Shown here piece after piece: positions 1 through 5,585 of a stretch of DNA of 12,361 nt (its first letter is position 1; every line of letters begins with the position of its first letter). The DNA is from an uncultured Planctomycetaceae bacterium. GTDB lineage: Bacteria > Planctomycetota > Planctomycetia > Pirellulales > Pirellulaceae. The notes below the pieces were generated by a model that saw nothing but the letters and a program-made list of their open reading frames with translations, made no database searches and had not been told where the DNA came from. The stretch is taken from positions 1 to 12,361 of the forward strand of contig CAIXSC010000217.1 of the NCBI GenBank assembly GCA_903921945.1, in the 5' to 3' direction. The position numbers and the translations under genes were made by a program.

Positions 1-340
1 GATCGTTTGAGCGCCCGATAGCAGGTGGGACGCCGCCAGTACCGCCCGGCTCGAAACGCGTGGACCATCGTCGACGCGAGTGGTTCCCCAGGTCGCTCGG
101 CCTTTGACAAGTGTGCGACGTTCGCTCTTCGCTCTGTGTTCATCGCTGCCTCTGGCAAGGCGGCCGCGCGACGGCTGTATTCATGGCTGGCAGTTGTCGC
201 AAAAGCAAGCCCCGTCCTGCCGGGATGCGGCCGTCCGAAGTTGCCAACCCGATCCAACGCGTCCAGTTGCACCTGTGACGGCTACGGCGACCGTTGACGG
301 CCCGGTGGCTGGCTGGCTGGCAATGTTTTCGACAGACTCG

Positions 341-372
341 CGACGGACAAGATGTCCGTCGTACCAAGAGGA
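341..372 (+). repeat. 32-bp hairpin repeat, copy 1
   Basis: This copy begins with a perfect inverted repeat: 9-nt arms CGACGGACA and TGTCCGTCG around a 3-nt AGA loop (341-361). A conserved non-palindromic tail, TACCAAGAGGA, follows. The same 32 bases recur in direct orientation at 561-592 with one difference. A hairpin head with a fixed tail suggests a dispersed REP-like element rather than chance. Confidence 0.75.
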
Positions 373-483
373 GGTTCACCGCGATCGAAGCCCACTCGGC
401 AACGCTTGCACCCCGCCTTCCTCGTTTACCGCCGAGCCGTAGGCGACGGCCGGGCCTCCAAACCGAACTCGCGACGCGGTGTC

Positions 484-555
484 GAATCCCGACTCCAATC
501 CCGACTCCAATTCCGCTTCCAATCCCGCTTCCAATCCCGCTTCCAATTCCGCCTC
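484..555 (+). repeat. 12-bp tandem repeat (minisatellite), 6 units
   Basis: There are six consecutive 12-bp units with consensus CAATCCCGCTTC. The first two units end GACTC rather than GCTTC, and two units have TT in place of TC. The period is a multiple of three, so every frame reads as a short peptide repeat. No start, ribosome site or domain indicates translation. The array sits between the two copies of the 32-bp hairpin repeat. Confidence 0.85.
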
Positions 556-560
556 AGAGG

Positions 561-592
561 CGATGGACAAGATGTCCGTCGTACCAAGAGGA
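561..592 (+). repeat. 32-bp hairpin repeat, copy 2
   Basis: This is the second direct copy of the element at 341-372. The final 28 bases (565-592) are identical. The single difference is T for C at 564, which turns one stem pair into a potential G-U pair, so an RNA hairpin would still form. It begins 5 bases after the minisatellite ends. Confidence 0.75.
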
Positions 593-973
593 TGGGTTTT
601 ATTAGCCGCTGCCGTCTTCCCTAGGGAGCGAGTCGTGCAGTCAGCGAGTCCCCAATGGCAGTTCGTTGCGGCTATGAACTTCGACGTAAGATTGGGACAT
701 TGCCGCTTGTCTGTCTTGACCGTTCAGGCCGATGGACCTTGGGTCTGTCTGATACCCCAGGGCAGCGTTACTCGGCTGCGCCGCTTCGCTCTGCCCCGAA
801 GCGAAGAGGTTGCGGCGACTTTGGGGCCCGGTGGTTCCTTCGGCGCCCGGCGACTCCTTCGCGGCGCCGAGTCTCGGTCCTAAGGACTTCTCGCCCCGAA
901 GCCGATGCGAAGAGGGCTCGGTATGCTTTCGCTCTGTTTGCTGTCGTTCAGACTTAAGGGTTTGGCAGACGCT

Positions 974-1279
974 CTAGATACCCATTTGTCCGAGCGATTC
1001 GGCGATTTGTTCGAGTATACCCGAGAGCAGTGGATGCGAAGCCTCGAACCGGCGGGCCGCGTCGTTCATGCGTTCGACCAGCGAACCACTGCCAACAGGC
1101 GCTGCCGACGCCGCTTCCACTGCCGCTTTCTCTCCGTCGTGCCGCTGAAGCACCTCGTGGATTTCACTCGCGGCTTGGCTGAGCAACTGGCGGGATTCGG
1201 CGTCGAGATGATGCGCGGCGGATAGTTCCCGTTCGAGTTCTCGGACGGTGGCCCGCAGCTTTTGTTGGCTGCTCGACAT
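974..1279 (-). CDS. DUF4404 family small protein
   Basis: A 101-residue, largely helical, charged protein without signal peptide or membrane segment, so probably cytoplasmic. It matches the DUF4404 pattern from memory: an N-terminal heptad-like helix (about residues 5-47, LRATVRELERELSAAHHLD then a second helix), a short Ala-rich linker (52-65), and a C-terminal helix with RRFEASHP (76-83) ending in the family-typical LGQMGI. Its function is not established. The open frame extends to 1348, but I chose the internal ATG at 1279 because GGAG lies 7 nt upstream and the extra residues are not family-like. It follows the HtrA-like pseudoprotease gene on the same strand after a 96-nt gap and could be the last gene of that transcript. 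Family assignment is fairly sure; role unknown. Confidence 0.8.
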   Translation of the reverse strand: MSSSQQKLRATVRELERELSAAHHLDAESRQLLSQAASEIHEVLQRHDGEKAAVEAASAAPVGSGSLVERMNDAARRFEASHPLLSGILEQIAESLGQMGI

Positions 1280-1286
1280 GATGATG

Positions 1287-1290
1287 CTCC
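1287..1290 (-). promoter_or_regulatory. ribosome binding site deciding the DUF4404 start
   Basis: GGAG on the minus strand, 7 nt before the ATG at 1279. It favours this start over the upstream in-frame ATG at 1348. Confidence 0.6.
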
Positions 1291-1375
1291 GTTTCCGCGG
1301 TTTCCGCGACTCCGCCACCCGCCAAAGGTTGCCGGGCGGCCACGGCACGCACCGGTCAGCGGACCCCGGCCGTGG

Positions 1376-2623
1376 TCACGGCATCGACACATTCATGGTC
1401 GACGTCATGTCAATAGCGGGAAGTTGTTTGCCCGCGATCACCGGACTGTCAAGCTTGCTCGACTTGAGGCTTTCGATCAAGGGGACGACAACTTCGGCCG
1501 GCACGCCGAAACTGGCGACGCGGCCAGCCCGAGCGATGTTGATCGCCACGGCTCGGCCATCCAAGTCGACGAGCGGCCCGCCACATTCGTTCGGCCGCAA
1601 CACCGTGTCATGCTGCAATACGCTCGGAAAACCGACTCGTCGCAAACTCAATTGTCCGCCGAGGCGGTTTTGGAAATCGATTCGCTCGGCACCCGTGACG
1701 CTGGGGGAATCTCCAAGCGTTACTCGCACTTTCACGCGGTCCGTACCGCGCAGCACGGCCAACTCCACCGTTTGCCCCGGCGGACGACGCCGGATTTCCG
1801 CTTGCAACTGCGTCCGCGACGCCACCGCCTTGCCGTTGACCGAAGCGATTCGGTCCTCTTCGCGAAGGCCCGCTTTATCGGCCGCCGACCCCGGAAAAAC
1901 CTGCACGACCGTGGCATCGCTGTCATGCAGCCCCACACCCAAATACCCAATGCTGGAAGCGATCGCCCGCGGCGTGTTGCTCAATACGCCAATCGCGGCG
2001 GGAATCCGCTCATGGTTGGGCGTCGCGAGCCACATGCCGACCGCCGGCGCCTCGGTCGCCCAGGCGATCGGAATGAGGTCGGTGGCCGCGACCCGCAATA
2101 GCGCGAGGTCATGTCCTTCGTCGGAGGCGACCATTTCCGCTGGCAGTTTCCGGCCATCCGCGAGCACGCAAACGAGTTCGCCGTGCAGTTCGCTGGCCTT
2201 CGTCGCGATCAGCCCGTCGCGGTCCACGACCGTGCCGAGTGCGACTTGGGCGTTCTCCACCAACACTCGCACGGTCGACTCGCGGCAACCGGCAACCACC
2301 TCCGCAAACGCGTTGCGAACCGAAGCGTGATCGCGCTGCAGCGGATTGCTCGAACGCAGCCCCGCCATCCGTTCAAGCCACCGTCGCACTTCTCCGGTGC
2401 CGTTGGCTTCCGCGTTCCGCTCGACCAATTCACGTTCTTGCGCGTGAACAGAAGATCCCGCGAACGGCAGCAGCCGGTTGGCGGGCAGCGAATGGCTAGA
2501 CGGGACGAGTCCCGAGGCCGCGGCCCCGAACAAAGCGGCAGCCACCGTGGCGGCTCGAAGCCCAGGAGGGGCCGAGGCGCGCGACTTCAACATCCGAAGG
2601 CGAGAGGCACTGGAGCGGATCAT
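1376..2623 (-). CDS. secreted HtrA-like pseudoprotease with PDZ domain inserted in the protease fold
   Basis: A 415-residue protein with a basic N-terminus and a hydrophobic segment (about 23-40), so probably exported; a possible cleavage is near VHA-QE (59-63). Residues 115-178 match the first half of a trypsin/DegP domain (GTVVDRDGLIATKASEL, then DGRKLPAEMVASDEGHDLALLRV). A PDZ domain follows (about 226-303, with YLGVGL, PGSAADKAGLREED and NGKAV). The second half of the protease fold then resumes (LQHDTVLRPNECGGPLVDLDG, 336-356; FGVPAEVV, 372-379). In the triad, the His position of TNAHVV holds Ser144, Asp172 is kept, and the Ser of GNSGGPL is Cys347. Classical serine-protease activity is therefore unlikely; a peptide-binding or scaffolding role is inferred. 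It lies 148 nt downstream of an intact HtrA-like gene on the same strand. The start is uncertain: ATG at 2623 has no good ribosome site, and the internal Met11 (ATG at 2593) would give a more typical signal peptide. Confidence 0.85.
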   Translation of the reverse strand: MIRSSASRLRMLKSRASAPPGLRAATVAAALFGAAASGLVPSSHSLPANRLLPFAGSSVHAQERELVERNAEANGTGEVRRWLERMAGLRSSNPLQRDHASVRNAFAEVVAGCRESTVRVLVENAQVALGTVVDRDGLIATKASELHGELVCVLADGRKLPAEMVASDEGHDLALLRVAATDLIPIAWATEAPAVGMWLATPNHERIPAAIGVLSNTPRAIASSIGYLGVGLHDSDATVVQVFPGSAADKAGLREEDRIASVNGKAVASRTQLQAEIRRRPPGQTVELAVLRGTDRVKVRVTLGDSPSVTGAERIDFQNRLGGQLSLRRVGFPSVLQHDTVLRPNECGGPLVDLDGRAVAINIARAGRVASFGVPAEVVVPLIESLKSSKLDSPVIAGKQLPAIDMTSTMNVSMP

Positions 2624-2639
2624 CTTCGAGAGTTCGCTT

Positions 2640-2656
2640 CATTTGCCGCAGCCTCC
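2640..2656 (-). promoter_or_regulatory. strong ribosome site and ATG out of frame with the downstream pseudoprotease
   Basis: GGAGG at 2652-2656 lies 9 nt before an ATG at 2642. That ATG opens a 48-codon frame ending near 2499, which overlaps the start of the HtrA-like gene in another frame. The annotated start at 2623 is 28 nt from this site. It may be a leader peptide with translational coupling, or a start-region mutation or sequencing error. Confidence 0.35.
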
Positions 2657-2767
2657 TGCCGCGTGGTAATCCTGAGGGGAGAGTTTACGCCGGTTATTCT
2701 GGTTGTATCGTTTGCCAGTTGCAAGTTGATTAGGACGCAAACGACCTGCGAGCCGTTCAACCGCACG

Positions 2768-2779
2768 AGCGTTAACGCT
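2768..2779. repeat. palindrome overlapping the stop of the HtrA protease gene
   Basis: AGCGTTAACGCT is a perfect 12-bp palindrome containing the TAA stop of the minus-strand protease gene. A one-base variant, AGCGTCAACGCT, occurs at 6395-6406 just after another gene end. There is no T-run, so it is not a standard terminator. Confidence 0.4.
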
Positions 2780-3962
2780 TGCCAATCACGATGCGCAGTT
2801 CGAGCCGTTCTTCGCCGCGGCGAACGACTATCGCCAAGTTTTCGCCGGGATTCGCCCGGCCGATTAGTTCCGTGAGCGATGCGAAATCGGTGACCGCTTC
2901 GCCGCCCAATTTCAGCACGACGTCGCCCGGTTTCAGACCAGCCCGCTCGGCGGGTGTTTCGGGAAACACTTCGGTGATCCGCGCGACCGTGTCCTCCGCC
3001 GCGCCGCGGACGCCGATGAACGGCGCTTGACCCGGCAGATGGCCCCATTCCTCGCTGGACATCAACCGGTCCCAACTGCGATGAAACCCGTCGATCGGCA
3101 CATGCAAATTGGCCGTTAACATCCCGCCGATGCGACTATGAATTCCGATCACTCTCCCGCCCGCGTCGAATAACGGCCCCCCTGAATCGCCGCCGACCAG
3201 CGTGCAGTCCGAGACCAGCACCGAGTCGCTTGTTTCGAGGATCCGGCCCAATCGGAGGACCGGCTTGCGACCCTTTTCGACACCGCCCGGATGCCCCGTC
3301 GCGACGCACCATTGTCCGGCTTTGATCGTGTCCTTCGGCGCCATCTCCACCGTCGGATACGTTCCTTGTTTGGAGATCCGAATCACGGCCGCGTCAATGT
3401 TTCGATTGATCCCCAGCGCTCGCGCGGGAATACGCGTGCCGTCCAGCAAGATCACTTCACAGTCGGTCGAGGCACGCTGCGCGACATGCGCGGCTGTCAA
3501 CACCAAGCCACTCGCTTCGACAATCACGCCGCTGCCGTAAGCCTGCCCCACTCGCACTCCCACTGTCGCACTTAGCAGGCGGTCGGATAGTTTCCGCAAG
3601 TGGGCCTGCATCGCCTTCAGATCGTTGACGCCCGAAGGCACGCCACCCGCGAACACGGCCGGCACCGCCGCCGTGTCCGCAGCGGCCGGAGTTTCCCCGG
3701 CCGGAGCAGCGGGCGCCAATGCTTGCCCGGACGCCGCAGTCGGCAGCGGGGTCGTGGCGGCAGAGGTCGCAGGTGGTTTCGCGTTGCCCGTCTGGGCGGG
3801 CACGAAGGTCGGTTGGGCTAGCGTGACACCGCAGGCGGCAATCCAAGCTGCAACCGCCAAGATGGCGGATCGCCGCCGATGGGAACGGATGGGAACCGCT
3901 GGCAGCGCGGCGCGATTTGTCGCGGTTCGACCCGCGACCGAAGACGCGTCATCAGCCTTCAT
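2772..3962 (-). CDS. secreted HtrA/Deg-like serine protease with one C-terminal PDZ domain
   Basis: A 396-residue trypsin-fold protease of the S1C (HtrA/DegP) type, expected to degrade or check misfolded proteins outside the cytoplasm. A long basic N-terminus leads into a hydrophobic stretch (about 32-49). WIAAC could be a lipobox with Cys44 as lipidated residue; otherwise cleavage may fall near LAQ. An Ala/Pro/Thr-rich linker spans about 51-108. The catalytic domain (about 125-305) keeps the full triad: His159 in LTAAHV, Asp190 in NIDAAVIRI and Ser260 in GGDSGGPL. A single PDZ domain follows (about 315-393, with FIGVRG and ERAGLKPGDVV). The ATG at 3962 is well supported by AGGAGGTGA immediately upstream. 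It is the first gene of a minus-strand cluster with the HtrA-like pseudoprotease and DUF4404 protein. The family is certain; substrates are unknown. Confidence 0.9.
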   Translation of the reverse strand: MKADDASSVAGRTATNRAALPAVPIRSHRRRSAILAVAAWIAACGVTLAQPTFVPAQTGNAKPPATSAATTPLPTAASGQALAPAAPAGETPAAADTAAVPAVFAGGVPSGVNDLKAMQAHLRKLSDRLLSATVGVRVGQAYGSGVIVEASGLVLTAAHVAQRASTDCEVILLDGTRIPARALGINRNIDAAVIRISKQGTYPTVEMAPKDTIKAGQWCVATGHPGGVEKGRKPVLRLGRILETSDSVLVSDCTLVGGDSGGPLFDAGGRVIGIHSRIGGMLTANLHVPIDGFHRSWDRLMSSEEWGHLPGQAPFIGVRGAAEDTVARITEVFPETPAERAGLKPGDVVLKLGGEAVTDFASLTELIGRANPGENLAIVVRRGEERLELRIVIGKR

Positions 3963-3966
3963 TCGG

Positions 3967-3975
3967 TCACCTCCT
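3967..3975 (-). promoter_or_regulatory. full-length Shine-Dalgarno of the HtrA protease gene
   Basis: AGGAGGTGA on the minus strand is a near-complete match to the 16S anti-SD. Its GGAGG core sits 7 nt from the ATG at 3962. It is the strongest ribosome site in the window and suggests efficient translation. Confidence 0.8.
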
Positions 3976-4092
3976 AATCCGTATCCGTGGTAAAACTCAT
4001 CCTGTCGCCGAGATGCCTCGCGAATGTTGCGTAAGTTTAGCTCAAGTCGACGCTCGCTGGCCAGATTTTCGTCCTCCTATATGGGCGGCCAG

Positions 4093-4103
4093 CCTACAAT
4101 TCC
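4093..4103 (+). promoter_or_regulatory. candidate -10 element CCTACAATTCC
   Basis: It contains TACAAT (5 of 6 with the sigma70 -10 consensus). The same 11-mer is found at 5519-5529 ahead of the next plus-strand gene. No good -35 lies at 16-18 nt. If used, the epimerase transcript would have a leader of about 275 nt that includes the tandem repeat. Confidence 0.3.
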
Positions 4104-4282
4104 TGGTGCCACTTCAGGGGACCTTGCCGATTGTTCCGCCGAGAAGCCCCGCAATCCGGCGTGATCGAGCGGTGCAATCCTCGGGGAGCTCGCGAAGCTA
4201 AGCAGCCACGGCGCTGGGCGGAGCGAAACGCGTTCAGCAACGGACGGACCGCCCCGCCCCGTGGACGGGAAGGCACGGGACG

Positions 4283-4354
4283 GAACGACGACCGAAACTA
4301 CAATCGGAACGACGATCGGAACGAAGATCGAAACGACCATCGGAACGACGATCG
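4283..4354 (+). repeat. 12-bp tandem repeat (minisatellite), 6 units plus degenerate tail
   Basis: Six 12-bp units with consensus GAACGACGATCG. Imperfect units continue: GAACAAACCGGG at 4355-4366, and GAACGAGAATCG at 4369-4380, which ends one base before the epimerase ATG. Read on the minus strand the unit is CGATCGTCGTTC, which matches the 484-555 unit at 7 of 12 positions, so the two arrays may belong to one family in opposite orientation. Confidence 0.85.
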
Positions 4355-4381
4355 GAACAAACCGGGGGGAACGAGAATCGC

Positions 4382-5260
4382 ATGACAACCACTCGACTGG
4401 TCGTCGGCTGCGGATACCTAGGGCAACGGGTGGCGCGGTTGTGGCGGGAGCAAGGGGACTTGGTGTTCGCTGTGACGCGCTCGGCCGGACGGGCGGCCGA
4501 GTTCCAAGCCCAAGGCTGGCAGCCGATTATCGCCGATATTCTTGATCCGACGGCCGTCGCGACCGCGATCGCGTCGCTGCCGCCACCGGAGTCCGTGCTG
4601 TTCGCGGTGGGTTACGATCGCGGCGCCGGGGCCTCGATACACGACGTCTATGTCCAGGGACTCCGACATTGCTGCGACGCGTTGCGGGAACGTTCGAGCC
4701 GTCTGCGGAGTTTCGTTTACGTCAGCTCCACCGGGGTCTACGGCCGTGTCGATGGCGACTGGGTCGATGAATCGACCGACTGCGTGCCGACCCGTGAAGG
4801 TGGACGGGCGTGTCTGGAAGCCGAGCAACTGCTCACTCGCGGGCCGTATGGCGACCAAACGATCATCCTGAGATGCGCGGGGCTGTACGGTCCTGGACGC
4901 ACGCCCCAGGCCGCCTCCATTCAAGCGGGCGAGCCAATCTCCGCGCCGGCCGACGGTTTTCTTAATTTGATCCATATCGACGACGCGGCGACCATCGCCG
5001 CTTGGGCCGCCGACCATGTGCGACCGCCCGAACTCTTCAATGTCGCGGACGGCCACCCCGTCGTGCGTCGCGAATACTACGCGGAGCTTGCACGGATCTT
5101 GAACGCGCCGGCCCCTGTGTTCGCCTCACCTGCCCCGGATGCGCCGGCCGCCACACGGGCCGCCGGCGGTGACAAACGGGTTCGCAGCGATCGGCTGCTC
5201 GCGCGGCTGCCTGGGCCGCTGCGGTACCCGAGTTACCGGGATGGCTTGCGCGCCTCGTAA
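4382..5260 (+). CDS. YeeZ-like NAD(P)-binding epimerase/dehydratase (extended SDR)
   Basis: A 292-residue Rossmann-fold protein with no signal peptide. The N-terminal nucleotide-binding motif is GCGYLG (9-14). A YVSSTGVYG strand (113-121) corresponds to the catalytic Ser/Thr region of NAD-dependent sugar epimerases. LRCAGLYGPGR (163-173) and NLIHIDD (195-201) are also typical of the superfamily. The usual YxxxK catalytic pair is not visible; the equivalent segment reads GGRACLEAEQLL (140-151), as I recall for the YeeZ subgroup. Ordinary epimerase chemistry is therefore doubtful and the substrate unknown. The C-terminus has DKRVRSDRLL (264-273), a common late motif. The ATG at 4382 has a G-run (4364-4370) 11 nt upstream as ribosome site, within the tail of a tandem repeat. 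Family confidence is high, function low. Confidence 0.8.
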   Translation: MTTTRLVVGCGYLGQRVARLWREQGDLVFAVTRSAGRAAEFQAQGWQPIIADILDPTAVATAIASLPPPESVLFAVGYDRGAGASIHDVYVQGLRHCCDALRERSSRLRSFVYVSSTGVYGRVDGDWVDESTDCVPTREGGRACLEAEQLLTRGPYGDQTIILRCAGLYGPGRTPQAASIQAGEPISAPADGFLNLIHIDDAATIAAWAADHVRPPELFNVADGHPVVRREYYAELARILNAPAPVFASPAPDAPAATRAAGGDKRVRSDRLLARLPGPLRYPSYRDGLRAS

Positions 5261-5496
5261 CACGGTTGGTCGAGGCCACCGGCCAGACGTGGCAACGATC
5301 ATCGAACGGGGAGCCACCGCGAGACGCCTGTCGCCGCTTGCCGCTCATCGAAAAGGGGGCCACCGCAACATGACCGCTCCTTTCGCTTGTGAGGGATGAT
5401 TCCAAAGCGAAGGGTGGGTGGCGAGGCTGTTGACGGCAAGAGATTGCGAACGCATTCGCGGGAAACGGCTTGTGGACAAGCAAGTGTCAAGGGCGG

Positions 5497-5526
5497 TTGC
5501 TGGTTTCGTTGGTCGCGTCCTACAAT
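5497..5526 (+). promoter_or_regulatory. candidate promoter of the MBL-fold gene
   Basis: A weak -35 TTGCTG (5497-5502) is followed after 18 nt by TACAAT (5521-5526), inside an 11-mer shared with 4093-4103. Transcription starting near 5533 would leave a leader of about 50 nt before the ATG at 5586. The -35 is poor. Confidence 0.4.
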
Positions 5527-5573
5527 TCCCCGCTCAGGACGCTGTCCGCGAGCGTCTTGCTTTTCGACCGCTC

Positions 5574-5578
5574 GAGGA
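5574..5578 (+). promoter_or_regulatory. ribosome binding site deciding the MBL-fold start
   Basis: GAGGA ends 7 nt before the ATG at 5586. It supports this start over the upstream in-frame ATG at 5418. Confidence 0.6.
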
Positions 5579-5585
5579 TTCCCGT

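Larger units (their letters stand above)
1..973. other. gene-free, repeat-bearing region
   Basis: No reading frame here looks like a real protein. The open frames on both strands are Arg/Ser/Pro-rich, overlap one another, and lack recognisable domains or convincing ribosome binding sites. The stretch instead holds a duplicated 32-bp hairpin repeat and a 12-bp minisatellite, annotated separately. It also has a GGCT tetranucleotide run near 308-321 and small inverted repeats: CGCTTCG/CGAAGCG at 782-788 and 797-803, and CGGCGCC/GGCGCCG at 841-847 and 863-869. The motif GCGAAGAGG occurs at both 801-809 and 907-915. It is probably a long non-coding spacer or decayed sequence downstream of the minus-strand cluster. 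Confidence 0.6.
3963..4381. other. divergent intergenic spacer
   Basis: A 419-nt spacer between the minus-strand HtrA gene and the plus-strand epimerase gene. It must hold promoters for both directions. I see a TACAAT -10-like element on the plus strand at 4095-4100 without a clear -35, and no convincing minus-strand promoter. The distal part (4283-4380) is a 12-bp-period tandem repeat running almost to the epimerase start. No open frame in it looks genuine. Confidence 0.6.
5261..5585. other. intergenic spacer with imperfect direct repeat
   Basis: A spacer of 325 nt between two plus-strand genes. It contains an imperfect direct repeat of 23 nt (5300-5322 and 5346-5368, 19 of 23 identical, core GCCACCGC). 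It also has a 7-bp inverted repeat TTCGCTT/AAGCGAA (5382-5388, 5405-5411) with no T-run, and a candidate promoter near its end. The open frame of the next gene extends back to an ATG at 5418, but that extension is not family-like and overlaps the promoter. Confidence 0.5.

Noticed and set aside
1..68. A minus-strand frame from an ATG at 66-68 that runs off the left edge
   Set aside because: Only 22 residues are visible, with no recognisable motif and no well-spaced ribosome site, so a gene cannot be claimed.
341..592. The left repeats as a CRISPR array
   Set aside because: Only two hairpin copies with a 188-nt gap, and the 12-bp array has no spacers; no cas gene is present.
294..624. Open frames rich in Pro-Ile-Pro, Asn-Pro-Ala-Ser or Glu-Ala-Gly-Leu repeats over the left minisatellite
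   Set aside because: They are translations of the 12-bp tandem repeat in every frame; no ribosome site, domain or consistent coding signature.
1248..2330. A 360-codon plus-strand open frame opposite the pseudo-HtrA gene
   Set aside because: Ser/Thr/Arg-rich with no domain; it reads opposite a gene with clear PDZ and protease motifs.
4131..4385. Asn-Asp-Asp-Arg repeat peptide on the plus strand and a Val-Pro-Ile repeat peptide on the minus strand
   Set aside because: Also simple readings of the second 12-bp array; they overlap the epimerase start and show no independent support.
5382..5411. A 7-bp inverted repeat as terminator of the epimerase gene
   Set aside because: The loop is 16 nt, there is no T-run, and it is over 120 nt past the stop codon.
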